Shown: positions 7,720-15,000 of the stretch, piece by piece | Layout of the letters: each line of letters opens with the position of its first letter | Position numbering within the stretch: the first letter of the stretch is position 1 | Origin: Theodoxus fluviatilis | Lineage: Eukaryota > Mollusca > Gastropoda > Cycloneritida > Neritidae | NCBI GenBank assembly: GCA_034096865.1 | Contig: JAWQFJ010020603.1 | Span: forward strand, 1 to 15,000 | Reading direction: 5' to 3' | Length of the DNA stretch: 15,000 nt | The notes under the pieces: generated by a model | The model's database searches: none | Seen by the model: the letters and a program-made list of their open reading frames with translations, nothing else | What the model was told of the DNA's origin: nothing | Translations under genes and position numbers: made by a program

Positions 7720-8008
7720 CGTTGACTGCCTTTTCATTGGCTGCCTTGTCGTTGACTGCCTTGTCGTTGACTGCCTTGTCATTGGCTGCCTTTTCATTGG
7801 CTGCCTTGTCGTTGACTGCCTTGTCGTTGACTGCCTTGTCATTGGCTGCCTTTTCATTGGCTGCCTTTTCATTGGCTGCCTTGTCGTGGACTGCCTTGTC
7901 GTTGACTGCCTTGCCATTGGCTGCCTCGTCGTTGACTGCCTTGCCATTGGCTGCCTCGTCGTTGGTTGCCTTGTCATTGGCTGCCTCATAGGGAACCCTG
8001 GAGTGACT

Positions 8009-8055
8009 TCTGGCTTAACTAAAGGTTAAGCTTAACATCTGGCTTAACTAAAGGT
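8009..8055. repeat. Short direct repeat and hairpin at the end of the 15-bp array
   Basis: TCTGGCTTAACTAAAGGT occurs at 8009-8026 and again at 8038-8055. Between the copies lies the perfect 12-base palindrome GTTAAGCTTAAC (8025-8036). GCTTAAC (8013-8019) and GTTAAGC (8025-8031) can also pair as a 7-bp stem with a 5-base loop. The cluster sits about 20 bases beyond the last minisatellite unit. Confidence 0.7.
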
Positions 8056-9040
8056 ATACAGACACGCACTGTTACTATTTCACTGATTTTTTTTTGGTTG
8101 TTTGCACATGTTGAAACGGTTAGACTATCGCAGGCGGGCCACACTAGTGGATTCGTCCGAGGAGTGCGGGAAAGACAGCGAAGATGACGTAACACACAAG
8201 CTGACGGGCCACAGCTTTTGATTGGCTGTATTTTAACATGGACATCTTGGAGCATTAACTGAATTCTTTTATACAAGCAACTCTGACTTTCTGAAATAAA
8301 AGAAATGTCATTGTCACAGCGTCTATCATATGTTTTTCTGGACGGTGTTTCCTGTACCACCCCTCCCTACCCGCCTCCCCATCAACTCCATAATGGCCAG
8401 TATGCACTATGTGTTCTATGGAGAGAGTGGTTTATTAACAACTTCATCCAAATTCCTCCGATGATTAATAAAATGACTGTTATATTGCCAAACATGATGA
8501 TGAATTTTCATATCAAGCATTAGTGTTAGAAAATAAAAATAGCTGTAAAGAGTCAACTTTTCTTCTAGACAAATATCTGTCTCTCCATGGATTTACCAGC
8601 GTAAAGGGAACTCTAAGGTTCTTTAAAACATGCTATAGATGGCCTGCATACACTGCAAGGCAGGACTCAACAACAGTACTTATGGAGGATTTCTGCTTGC
8701 TGCTGGTGATTCTTCTTCTTCTTCTTCTCGTTCACAGTGGCTATACTGTCAATCCGGTATAGGTAATGAATGTCGTCGTTTTCTCCAATGATGTTTCAAA
8801 TGATGTGGTTTTTACTTCAGAGCAGCATAACTCAGCAAGTAAACTCATCCATGGACATTTGCACATATTTCACAACTTAACTTGCTCTCAGAGGATTGAG
8901 TTGCAATCAGATTTAGTCTGCAATCATTGCCTATGGATACATCATTACATGAATTAGACTGATCTTGCTAAAGAGGAAAATGACAATAAAGACATATTGT
9001 TGGTGTTTGCCTACCTGCCAGTCTTCTATCAACAAACACT
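8056..9040. other. Unique sequence without a supported gene
   Basis: Open frames are short, overlapping and unlike known proteins. Visible features are a CRE-like TGACGTAA at 8185-8192, another ATTGGCTG at 8221-8228, a pyrimidine-rich CCACCCCTCCCTACC stretch near 8357, and a (TTC)n microsatellite at 8710-8728. It may be host intergenic or intronic DNA, or the decayed 5' surroundings of the LINE remnant that follows. Confidence 0.45.
8710..8728 (+). repeat. (TTC)n microsatellite
   Basis: Six consecutive TTC triplets run within a slightly longer pyrimidine stretch. It is a simple slippage repeat with no sign of coding use. Confidence 0.8.
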
Positions 9041-9975
9041 GTAGGAGTGAGACAAGGCTGTTTGTTGTCGCCGTTTTTGTTCCTGCTGGCCATCGACTGG
9101 GTCATGAAAACATCCACAGCAGGAAAGCGAAACGGCATCCAGTGGACGCTGTGGCCACAACTTGATGACCTCGATTTTGCGGATGACCTGGCCCTTCTCT
9201 CCCATACCCAGCATCAGATGCAGGAAATGACCAGCATTGTGGCAGACAACTCTACTCACCTGGGCCTCAACATCAACAAAGGGAAGAGGAAGCTCCTGAA
9301 AGTAAACTCTACCAACACATCGCCCATCACACTGAATGGCGAAGCGCTAGAAGAAGTGGACGACTTCACCTATCTTGGCAGCATTGTCAACAAGCAAGGT
9401 GGGACCGATGCAGATGTGAAGGCAAGAATTGGAAAAGCCAGGACAGCCTTCCTCCAACTGAAAAACATTTGGAGTTCAAGAGACCTGTCCATCAAAACAA
9501 AGATCAGGATTTTCAACACCAATGTTAAGTCTGTTCTGCTCTACGGCGCCGAAACATGGAGGACCACTGTAACCACCAACAAGAAGATCCAGACATTCAT
9601 CAACTCATGTCTGCGCCGCATTCTAAGATACGATGGCCTGAAAAGATCAGCAACGAGGAGCTCTGGCAACGCACAAACCAACAATCAGCAGACCAAGAGA
9701 TCATTCAAAGGCGCTGGAGATGGCACATATTACGCAAACCAGTCTCAAACACCACCAGACAGTCCCTTTCATGGAACCCACAAGGGAAGAGAAAGAGAGG
9801 TAGACCTCGCAACAGTTGGCGCCGAGACCTGGACGCCGATGTCAAGAGAACAGGCCACTCCTGGGGACAGTTGGAAAAGATTGCTCAGGACCGGGATGGC
9901 TGGAGAACCCTTGTTTGCGGCCTATGCCCCAGGAGGAGTCAAAGGCGTAAGTACGTCAAGACATTCAGTTGAAAG
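9041..9975 (+). pseudogene. 5'-truncated, frameshifted RTE-like LINE reverse transcriptase
   Basis: The frame enters the family at GVRQGCLLSPFLF (from about 9044), the conserved motif just before the catalytic one. FADDLALLSH with the paired Asp residues follows at about 9176, then LGLNINKGK, FTYLGSIV, KARTAFLQL and LLYGAETWR. These are hallmarks of the 'endonuclease-reverse transcriptase' LINEs abundant in flatworms, molluscs and other invertebrates. At about 9625-9635 the family match jumps to another frame. That frame carries ISNEELWQRTNQQ, RRWRWHILRKP, GKRKRGRPRNSWRRDL and WGQLEKIAQDRDGWR, and stops near 9974. The shift looks like the loss of one base. Two residues also seem missing after RRWRW. 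Fingers, first catalytic Asp and endonuclease are absent, so this is a dead 3' fragment. RTE-like naming is my best guess from motifs. Being a LINE remnant is near certain. Confidence 0.87.
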
Positions 9976-10695
9976 CCAAAAATGACTTCTGAAACTTGAC
10001 TGCAGCTTTGTAAACTGCAGACTCCATCTTTCAAAACTCTTTTGTAGTTTTCTTCTAATGAATATTTAAAGCTTCCTGTCCAAGTATTCTGAAGTCGTTT
10101 GCACATGGAAACTCATGTTGAAAAATAAGATTTAGATGCATAGTTTCATCATTTTATTCATATTTCCTTAATTGTGAGACTTCATTCACAGTTTCAAGGT
10201 TTTACGGAGTCACTAAGATATTTGCACAAATACATTTGTTAAAATTTCAGAAAATTCATTATTTTAAGAGTTTTCATTTTACAGGTTCCAAAAGCGTCAT
10301 CAAAGAGCTGCAGCAAACAGCTGAGGCTGGATCTATGTGGATTTGGCACATGTTACTGCTGTTCAGACATGTAAACTGCTTCACTTCTCTCAGATATTTT
10401 TTACAGCCTAATTTTCTTTCCCAGCTCAAATACCCCATATTCTTGTTTTGGTTCTCACTCAATATGATGGATTTTAAAAAAGGAATTGACGAATCTTCCT
10501 TTTATTGTTTATTTCTTATTTTTGAAATAATAATTCAGAAAGACAAATACATCAGCAAGGGAAACACATACACAGGTCTATAAAGTCTTCGGTACAAACA
10601 CTGCATATCAAGCAGTCTGCACACAAGCAACAAGACATAAAAAGAGAGCCAGAAACATGTGTACATATGGTTTGATGCTGAGATGAGGTCTGGAG
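9976..10695. other. AT-rich unique sequence without a supported gene
   Basis: The first part (9976-10060) may still be LINE 3' untranslated sequence. The rest is AT-rich with runs of T. A 115-codon open frame (10236-10583) has no recognisable motif, is rich in Phe and Lys as expected for AT-rich noncoding DNA, and is not accepted. No tRNA-like fold or tandem repeat was seen. Confidence 0.45.
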
Positions 10696-10795
10696 TAGGG
10701 GGGACGGGGGAAGGGGGAGGGAGGAGGGGGAGGAGGGGAAAGTGGGGGAGGGGGGAAAGGGGGAGGGGTGAAGGGGAAAGGATGGGGAGACAGGA
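10696..10795 (+). repeat. G-rich polypurine tract
   Basis: About 100 bases are almost pure purine on the + strand, with more than a dozen runs of three or more G. Uninterrupted purine stretches run at 10706-10742 and 10744-10768. The pattern allows many alternative G-quadruplexes, and the purine mirror-like character also allows triplex DNA. The open frames over it encode only Gly/Arg/Glu or Pro/Ser low complexity and are not genes. Confidence 0.8.
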
Positions 10796-11157
10796 TCAGG
10801 AGGTATTGGGAAATGGCCTTTTCTTCTTATCATATTTTATTCGTGTTAGAGTTATGCTGAGAATTTGCTCTAAAGTTTGTCTATGTTCCATTTTTGAAGG
10901 CACTTCTTATTTCAATTTTAAATGTTGATTGGAGGACTTGCCTGATAGGCTTTAAACAATTTCATAATTAAGGCATTTGGCTTGATGAATGTATCTTTTG
11001 GCTAATATCAAAATAAGATTTACAATAGGAGAGGCCAGTTTATCGCCAAAGAATAGAGTTACAAATATGGAATGTTGCTTTCCTAATTTCCAAATAGGGA
11101 TGCAATTTGCACCAGAAATCTTGATTTATTTGACACTCCCAGAATATATGTCAACAC
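10796..11157. other. Unique sequence before the 18/21-bp array
   Basis: No gene is supported. The stretch is AT-rich with ordinary composition, and the second minisatellite begins abruptly at about 11158. Open frames in it are the tails of frames running through the array. Confidence 0.45.
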
Positions 11158-13745
11158 GGCAGGCAAGGAGGCTGTACGGGCAGGCAAGGAGGCTGTACGG
11201 GCAGGCAAGGAGGTACGGGCAGGCAAGGAGGCTGTACGGGCAGGCAAGGAGGCGGTACGGGCAGGCAAGGAGGCTGTACGGGCAGGCAAGGAGGTACGGG
11301 CAGGCAAGGAGGAGGTACGGGCAGGCAAGGAGGTACGGGCAGGCAAGGAGGTACGGGCAGGCAAGGAGGTACGGGCAGGCAAGGAGGTACGGGCAGGCAA
11401 GGAGGTACGGGCAGGCAAGGAGGCTGTACGGGCAGGCAAGGAGGTACGGGCAGGCAAGGAGGTACTAGCAGGCAAGGAGGTACGGGCAGGCAAGGAGGTA
11501 CGGGCAGGCAAGGAGGCTGTACGGGCAGGCAAGGAGGTACGGGCAGGCAAGGAGGTACTAGCAGGCAAGGAGGTACGGGCAGGCAAGGAGGTACGGGCAG
11601 GCAAGGAGGCTGTACGGGCAGGCAAGGAGGTACGGGCAGGCAAGGAGGCTGTACGGGCAGGCAAGGAGGCTGTACGGGCAGGCAAGGAGGTACAGGCAGG
11701 CAAGGAGGTACGGGCAGGCAAGGAGGTACGGGCAGGCAAGGAGGCTGTACGGGCAGGCAAGGAGGTACGGGCAGGCAAGGAGGTACGGGCAGGCAAGGAG
11801 GCTGTACGGGCAGGCAAGGAGGTACGGGCAGGCAAGGAGGCTGTACGGGCTGTACGGGCAGGCAAGGAGGCTGTACGGGCAGGCAAGGAGGCTGTACGGG
11901 CAGGCAAGGAGGCTGTACGGGCAGGCAAGGAGGCGGTACGGGCAGGCAAGGAGGCTTTACGGGCAGGCAAGGAGGTACGGGCAGGCAAGGAGGTACGGGC
12001 AGGCAAGGAGGCGGTACGGGCAGGCAAGGAGGTACGGGCAGGCAAGGAGGTACGGGCAGGCAAGGAGGTACGGGCAGGCAAGGAGGCTGTACGGGCAGGC
12101 AAGGAGGCTGTACGGGCAGGCAAGGAGGAGGTACGGGCAGGCAAGGAGGCTGTACGGGCAGGCAAGGATGTACGGGCAGGCAAGGAGGTACGGGCAGGCA
12201 AGGAGGTACGGGCAGGCAAGGAGGTACGGGCAGGCAAGGAGGCTGTACGGGCAGGCAAGGAGGCTGTACGGGCAGGCAAGGAGGCTGTACGGGCAGGCAA
12301 GGAGGCTGTACGGGCAGGCAAGGAGGTACGGGCAGGCAAGGAGGTACGGGCAGGCAAGGAGGTACGGGCAGGCAAGGAGGTACGGGCGGGCAAGGAGGTA
12401 CGGGCAGGCAAGGAGGTACTAGCAGGCAAGGAGGCTGTACGGGCAGGCAAGGAGGTACGGGCAGGCAAGGAGGCTGTACGGGCAGGCAAGGAGGCTGTAC
12501 GGGCAGGCAAGCAGGCTGTACGGGCGGTACGGGCAGGCAAGCAGGATGTACGGGCAGGCAAGGAGGCTGTACGGGCAGGCAAGCAGGCTGTACGGGCAGG
12601 CAAGGAGGCGGTACGGGCAGGCAAGGAGGCTTTACGGGCAGGCAAGGAGGTACGGGCAGGCAAGGAGGCGGTACGGGCAGGCAAGGAGGTACGGGCAGGC
12701 AAGGAGGCTGTACGGGCAGGCAAGGAGGTACGGGCAGGCAAGGAGGTACGGGCAGGCAAGGAGGTACGGGCAGGCAAGGAGGTACGGGCAGGCAAGGAGG
12801 CTGTACGGGCAGGCAAGGAGGTACGGGCAGGCAAGGAGGTACGGGCAGGCAAGGAGGTACGGGCAGGCAAGGAGGTACGGGCAGGCAAGGAGGCTGTACG
12901 GGCAGGCAAGGAGGCTGTACGGGCAGGCAAGGAGGCGGTACGGGCAGGCAAGGAGGCTGTACGGGCAGGCAAGCAGGCTGTACGGGCAGGCAAGCAGGCT
13001 GTACGGGCAGGCAAGGAGGAGGTACGGGCAGGCAAGGAGGCTGTACGGGCAGGCAAGGAGGCGGTACGGGCAGGCAAGGAGGCTGTACGGGCAGGCAAGG
13101 AGGCTGTACGGGCAGGCAAGCAGGCTGTACGGGCAGGCAAGGAGGCGGTACGGGCAGGCAAGGAGGCTGTACGGGCAGGCAAGGAGGTACGGGCAGGCAA
13201 GGAGGTACGGGCAGGCAAGGAGGCTGTACGGGCAGGCAAGGAGGCTGTACGGGCAGGCAAGGAGGTACGGGCAGGCAAGGAGGCGGTACGGGCAGGCAAG
13301 GAGGCTGTACGGGCAGGCAAGGAGGCTGTACGGGCAGGCAAGGAGGCTGTACGGGCAGGCAAGGAGGTACGGGCAGGCAAGGAGGTACGGGCAGGCAAGG
13401 AGGCTGTACGGGCAGGCAAGGAGGTACGGGCAGGCAAGGAGGCTGTACGGGCAGGCAAGGAGGTACGGGCAGGCAAGGAGGCTGTACGGGCAGGCAAGGA
13501 GGTACGGGCAGGCAAGGAGGCTGTACGGGCAGGCAAGGAGGCTGTACGGGCAGGCAAGGAGGTACGGGCAGGCAAGGAGGTACGGGCAGGCAAGGAGGTA
13601 CGGGCAGGCAAGGAGGTACGGGCAGGCAAGGAGGCGGTACGGGCAGGCAAGGAGGCTGTACGGGCAGGCAAGGAGGAGGTACGGGCAGGCAAGGATGTAC
13701 GGGCAGGCAAGGAGGCGGTACGGACAGGCAAGGAGGCTGTACGGG
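11158..13745. repeat. 18/21-bp minisatellite, about 130 units
   Basis: The basic 18-base unit is GGTACGGGCAGGCAAGGA. Longer 21-base units carry three extra bases after the first GG, mostly giving GGCTGTACGGG, sometimes GGCGGTACGGG or GGAGGTACGGG. Short and long units are interspersed irregularly. Rare variants include TACTAGC (near 11461, 11554 and 12415), GGCTTTAC (11953 and 12628), GGATGTAC, and CAAGCAGG in place of CAAGGAGG. All lengths are multiples of three, so at least three frames run through: minus-strand Thr-Ser-Leu-Pro-Ala-Arg (about 13767 to 11083), + strand Gly-Thr-Gly-Arg-Gln-Gly, and a minus-strand Pro/Cys frame. The + Tyr-Gly-Gln-Ala-Arg-Arg frame and the minus Leu-Ala-Cys-Pro-Tyr frame are broken by variants. 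Coding is not supported by openness alone. Confidence 0.93.
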
Positions 13746-14144
13746 CTGGCGTGGAGGCAGGCGTCATGAGCGAAGTTAAGTTTATAAATAGAAGCTGGCA
13801 GCCTGCACCCCGGGGAGAGGATAACAAGGGGCAGACAAGTGCACCCCGTCCAAGACTCGGTCTGCTGGAAGAAGTTCACCACGAGTTCCTTGCACTCTCT
13901 CAAGACCAAGATCTCCAGAGTGCAGACATGGCACTTTGTGGAAAACACAATGAAGCTGCTCTTCGTTACGGAATCTACTCTCTCAACACCCCGGGAAATG
14001 CGCGAATCCGGAGCGCGACGACTCAGAACTCCCCCACTGAACTCTGTGAAGGACGCTTGCCTCTGAGTGGTGAATGGTCTGCAGAGAACGGTAAACACTG
14101 TTCGAGATCGCAAATCTGTGCGTATCAAGCGCTACACAAAATAT
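13746..14144 (+). other. Stretch of uncertain coding potential between repeats
   Basis: This is the only gene-sized non-repetitive piece in the right third. Two + strand frames are open. One (from about 13751) runs into the downstream microsatellite, where it becomes poly-Ser and Arg/His tracts. The other (13839 to 14066) encodes about 75 residues of ordinary composition, including WKKFTTSSLHSLKTK and NTMKLLFVTESTL. A minus-strand frame also crosses it. I recognise no domain in any of them and see no convincing splice or start context. It may be an exon, an old transposon piece or chance. Confidence 0.25.
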
Positions 14145-14145
14145 T

Positions 14146-14177
<32 letters not shown>

Positions 14178-14294
14178 CGTTGTTGTCGCCGTCGTCGTCG
14201 TCGTCGTCGTCTCGTCTTCGTCGTCTTCGTCATCATTGCCATCGTCATCGTCAACGTCGTCGTCGTCGTCATCACCACCACAACAACCACCGCC
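14145..14294. repeat. Impure GTC/ATC trinucleotide microsatellite
   Basis: Runs of GTC are mixed with ATC, GTT, GCC and TTC triplets, then CAC/CAA triplets. The first part stays in one triplet phase. Read in different frames it gives poly-Ser, poly-Arg/His or Val/Ile tracts, as expected from triplet slippage. Degeneration at the edges suggests age. Confidence 0.85.
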
Positions 14295-14386
14295 GCCTCA
14301 ATGACAACACATGCGTGAAGCAGAGTCAGGTGCTTTTCAAGATTCATTACGAGCAGCAGACCTAGCGAGACTTGTTTGGCAGGAGT
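14295..14386. other. Short unique spacer before the 65-bp satellite
   Basis: This is ordinary sequence with no motif that I recognise. The satellite starts within it at about 14387 with a partial match to the end of its own unit. Confidence 0.4.
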
Positions 14387-15000
14387 AGCTGTTATGAGCT
14401 GTGGCCTGCCATTGGAGCCAGCAAGTCGCGACAGACTCCGTGAGAGTACGAAGCTGTTATGAGCTGTGGCCTGCCATTGGAGCCAGCAAGTCGCGACAGA
14501 CTCCGTGAGAGTACGAAGCTGTTATGAGCTGTGGCCTGCCATTGGAGCCAGCAAGTCGCGACAGACTCCGTGAGAGTACGAAGCTGTTATGAGCTGTGGC
14601 CTGCCATTGGAGCCAGCAAGTCGCGACAGACTCCGTGAGAGTACGAAGCTGTTATGAGCTGTGGCCTGCCATTGGAGCCAGCAAGTCGCGACAGACTCCG
14701 TGAGAGTACGAAGCTGTTATGAGCTGTGGCCTGCCATTGGAGCCAGCAAGTCGCGACAGACTCCGTGAGAGTACGAAGCTGTTATGAGCTGTGGCCTGTC
14801 ATTGGAGCCAGCTTGTCGCGACAGACTCCGTGAGAGTACGAAGCTGTTATGAGCTGTGGCCTGCCATTGGAGCCAGCAAGTCGCGACAGACTCCGTGAGA
14901 GTACGAAGCTGTTATGAGCTGTGGCCTGCCATTGGAGCCAGCAAGTCGCGACAGACTCCGTGAGAGTACGAAGCTGTTATGAGCTGTGGCCTGCCATTGG
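14387..15000. repeat. 65-bp satellite array, running off the window
   Basis: GTTATGAGCTGTGGCC recurs at 14391, 14456, 14521, 14586, 14651, 14716, 14781, 14846, 14911 and 14976, always 65 bases apart. That is nine full units and a partial tenth. Units are essentially identical. The one at 14781 differs at three positions: CTGTCATT for CTGCCATT, and GCTTGTC for GCAAGTC. Each unit has the palindrome GTCGCGAC and a CCATTGG. Unlike the two minisatellites, 65 is not divisible by three, so no frame persists. The near-perfect identity indicates recent expansion or ongoing homogenisation. Confidence 0.96.

Larger units (their letters stand above)
4918..7987. repeat. 15-bp minisatellite, about 200 units
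   Basis: The array is built on a 15-base unit in two main forms, TTCATTGGCTGCCTT and GTCGTTGACTGCCTT. They differ at positions 1, 4 and 8. Recombinant forms such as GTCATTGGC and TTCATTGAC are also frequent. The 15-base phase holds across about 3 kb except in the patch 6411-6506. Because the unit is divisible by three and contains no stop, several frames stay open on both strands. One + frame is open from about 4823 to 8029, encoding repeats of Cys-Leu-Phe-Ile-Gly and Cys-Leu-Val-Val-Asp. The minus frame reads Lys-Arg-Gln-Pro-Met and Thr-Thr-Arg-Gln-Ser. None resembles a known family, including the bacterial pentapeptide-repeat proteins, so I treat it as noncoding. Larger block duplications lie inside it. 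Confidence 0.93.

Noticed and set aside
4918..7987. CRISPR array
   Set aside because: Repeats are directly adjacent with no unique spacers, there are no cas genes, and the context is an animal genome rich in LINEs.
4823..8029. A single 1068-codon Cys-rich hydrophobic repeat protein on the + strand
   Set aside because: The open frame follows from a stop-free 15-base unit. It lacks a convincing start (the first codon is GTG), and other frames on both strands are also long. The repeats do not fit the A(D/N)LXX pentapeptide family.
10236..10583. A 115-codon open frame
   Set aside because: It is AT-driven, Phe/Lys/Ile-rich and motif-free, as expected of chance frames in AT-rich DNA.
11083..13827. 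A 914-codon Ser/Thr/Pro/Ala mucin-like protein on the minus strand
   Set aside because: At least two other frames are also open through the array. The nominal start is TTG, and the first ATG (about 13767) gives no signal peptide. Kept only as a testable finding.
13751..14365. A 204-residue protein with poly-Ser and His/Arg tracts
   Set aside because: More than a quarter of it is translation of the GTC/ATC microsatellite, and the rest has no recognisable domain. Only the non-repeat part is noted, as uncertain.

Overview
The window looks like repeat-rich nuclear DNA from an invertebrate animal. There is no operon-like packing and no recognisable single-copy host gene. It carries debris from three non-LTR (LINE) retrotransposons and five tandem or simple repeats. 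The LINE types (a CR1-like element with ATTCT-type 3' repeats, and an RTE-like 'endonuclease-reverse transcriptase' remnant) are common in molluscs, flatworms, corals and amphioxus. The species cannot be fixed from the sequence.

Layout. Bases 1-419 are unique sequence with no supported gene. From about 420 to 4060 a diverged unit of about 1.0 kb occurs twice in tandem. The second copy is split by a 5'-truncated CR1-like LINE (about 1760-3598) whose reverse transcriptase frame is still open. At 4321-4625 lies a frameshifted C-terminal scrap of another LINE. Bases 4918-7987 are a minisatellite of roughly 200 units of 15 bp, closed by a small hairpin and repeat cluster (8009-8055). Bases 8056-9040 are unique. 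At 9041-9975 is a frameshifted, 5'-truncated RTE-like reverse transcriptase. Bases 9976-11157 are mostly unique, with a G-rich purine tract at 10696-10795. Bases 11158-13745 are a second minisatellite, built of 18- and 21-bp units. A short stretch of uncertain coding value follows (13746-14144), then an impure GTC/ATC microsatellite (14145-14294). A nearly perfect 65-bp satellite begins at 14387 and runs off the right end.

Function. The only convincing protein homologies are to LINE enzymes: polymerase palm motifs with YADD or FADD catalytic centres, and C-terminal cysteine/histidine segments. The very long open frames over the two minisatellites follow from unit lengths divisible by three and are open in several frames at once, so they are not accepted as genes. 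The most useful observations are the reconstructable LINE insertion inside a tandem duplication, a palindrome plus CCAAT arrangement kept in both duplicate copies, and the internal two-type 'codes' and block duplications of the minisatellites. No complete new enzymatic or defence system is visible.
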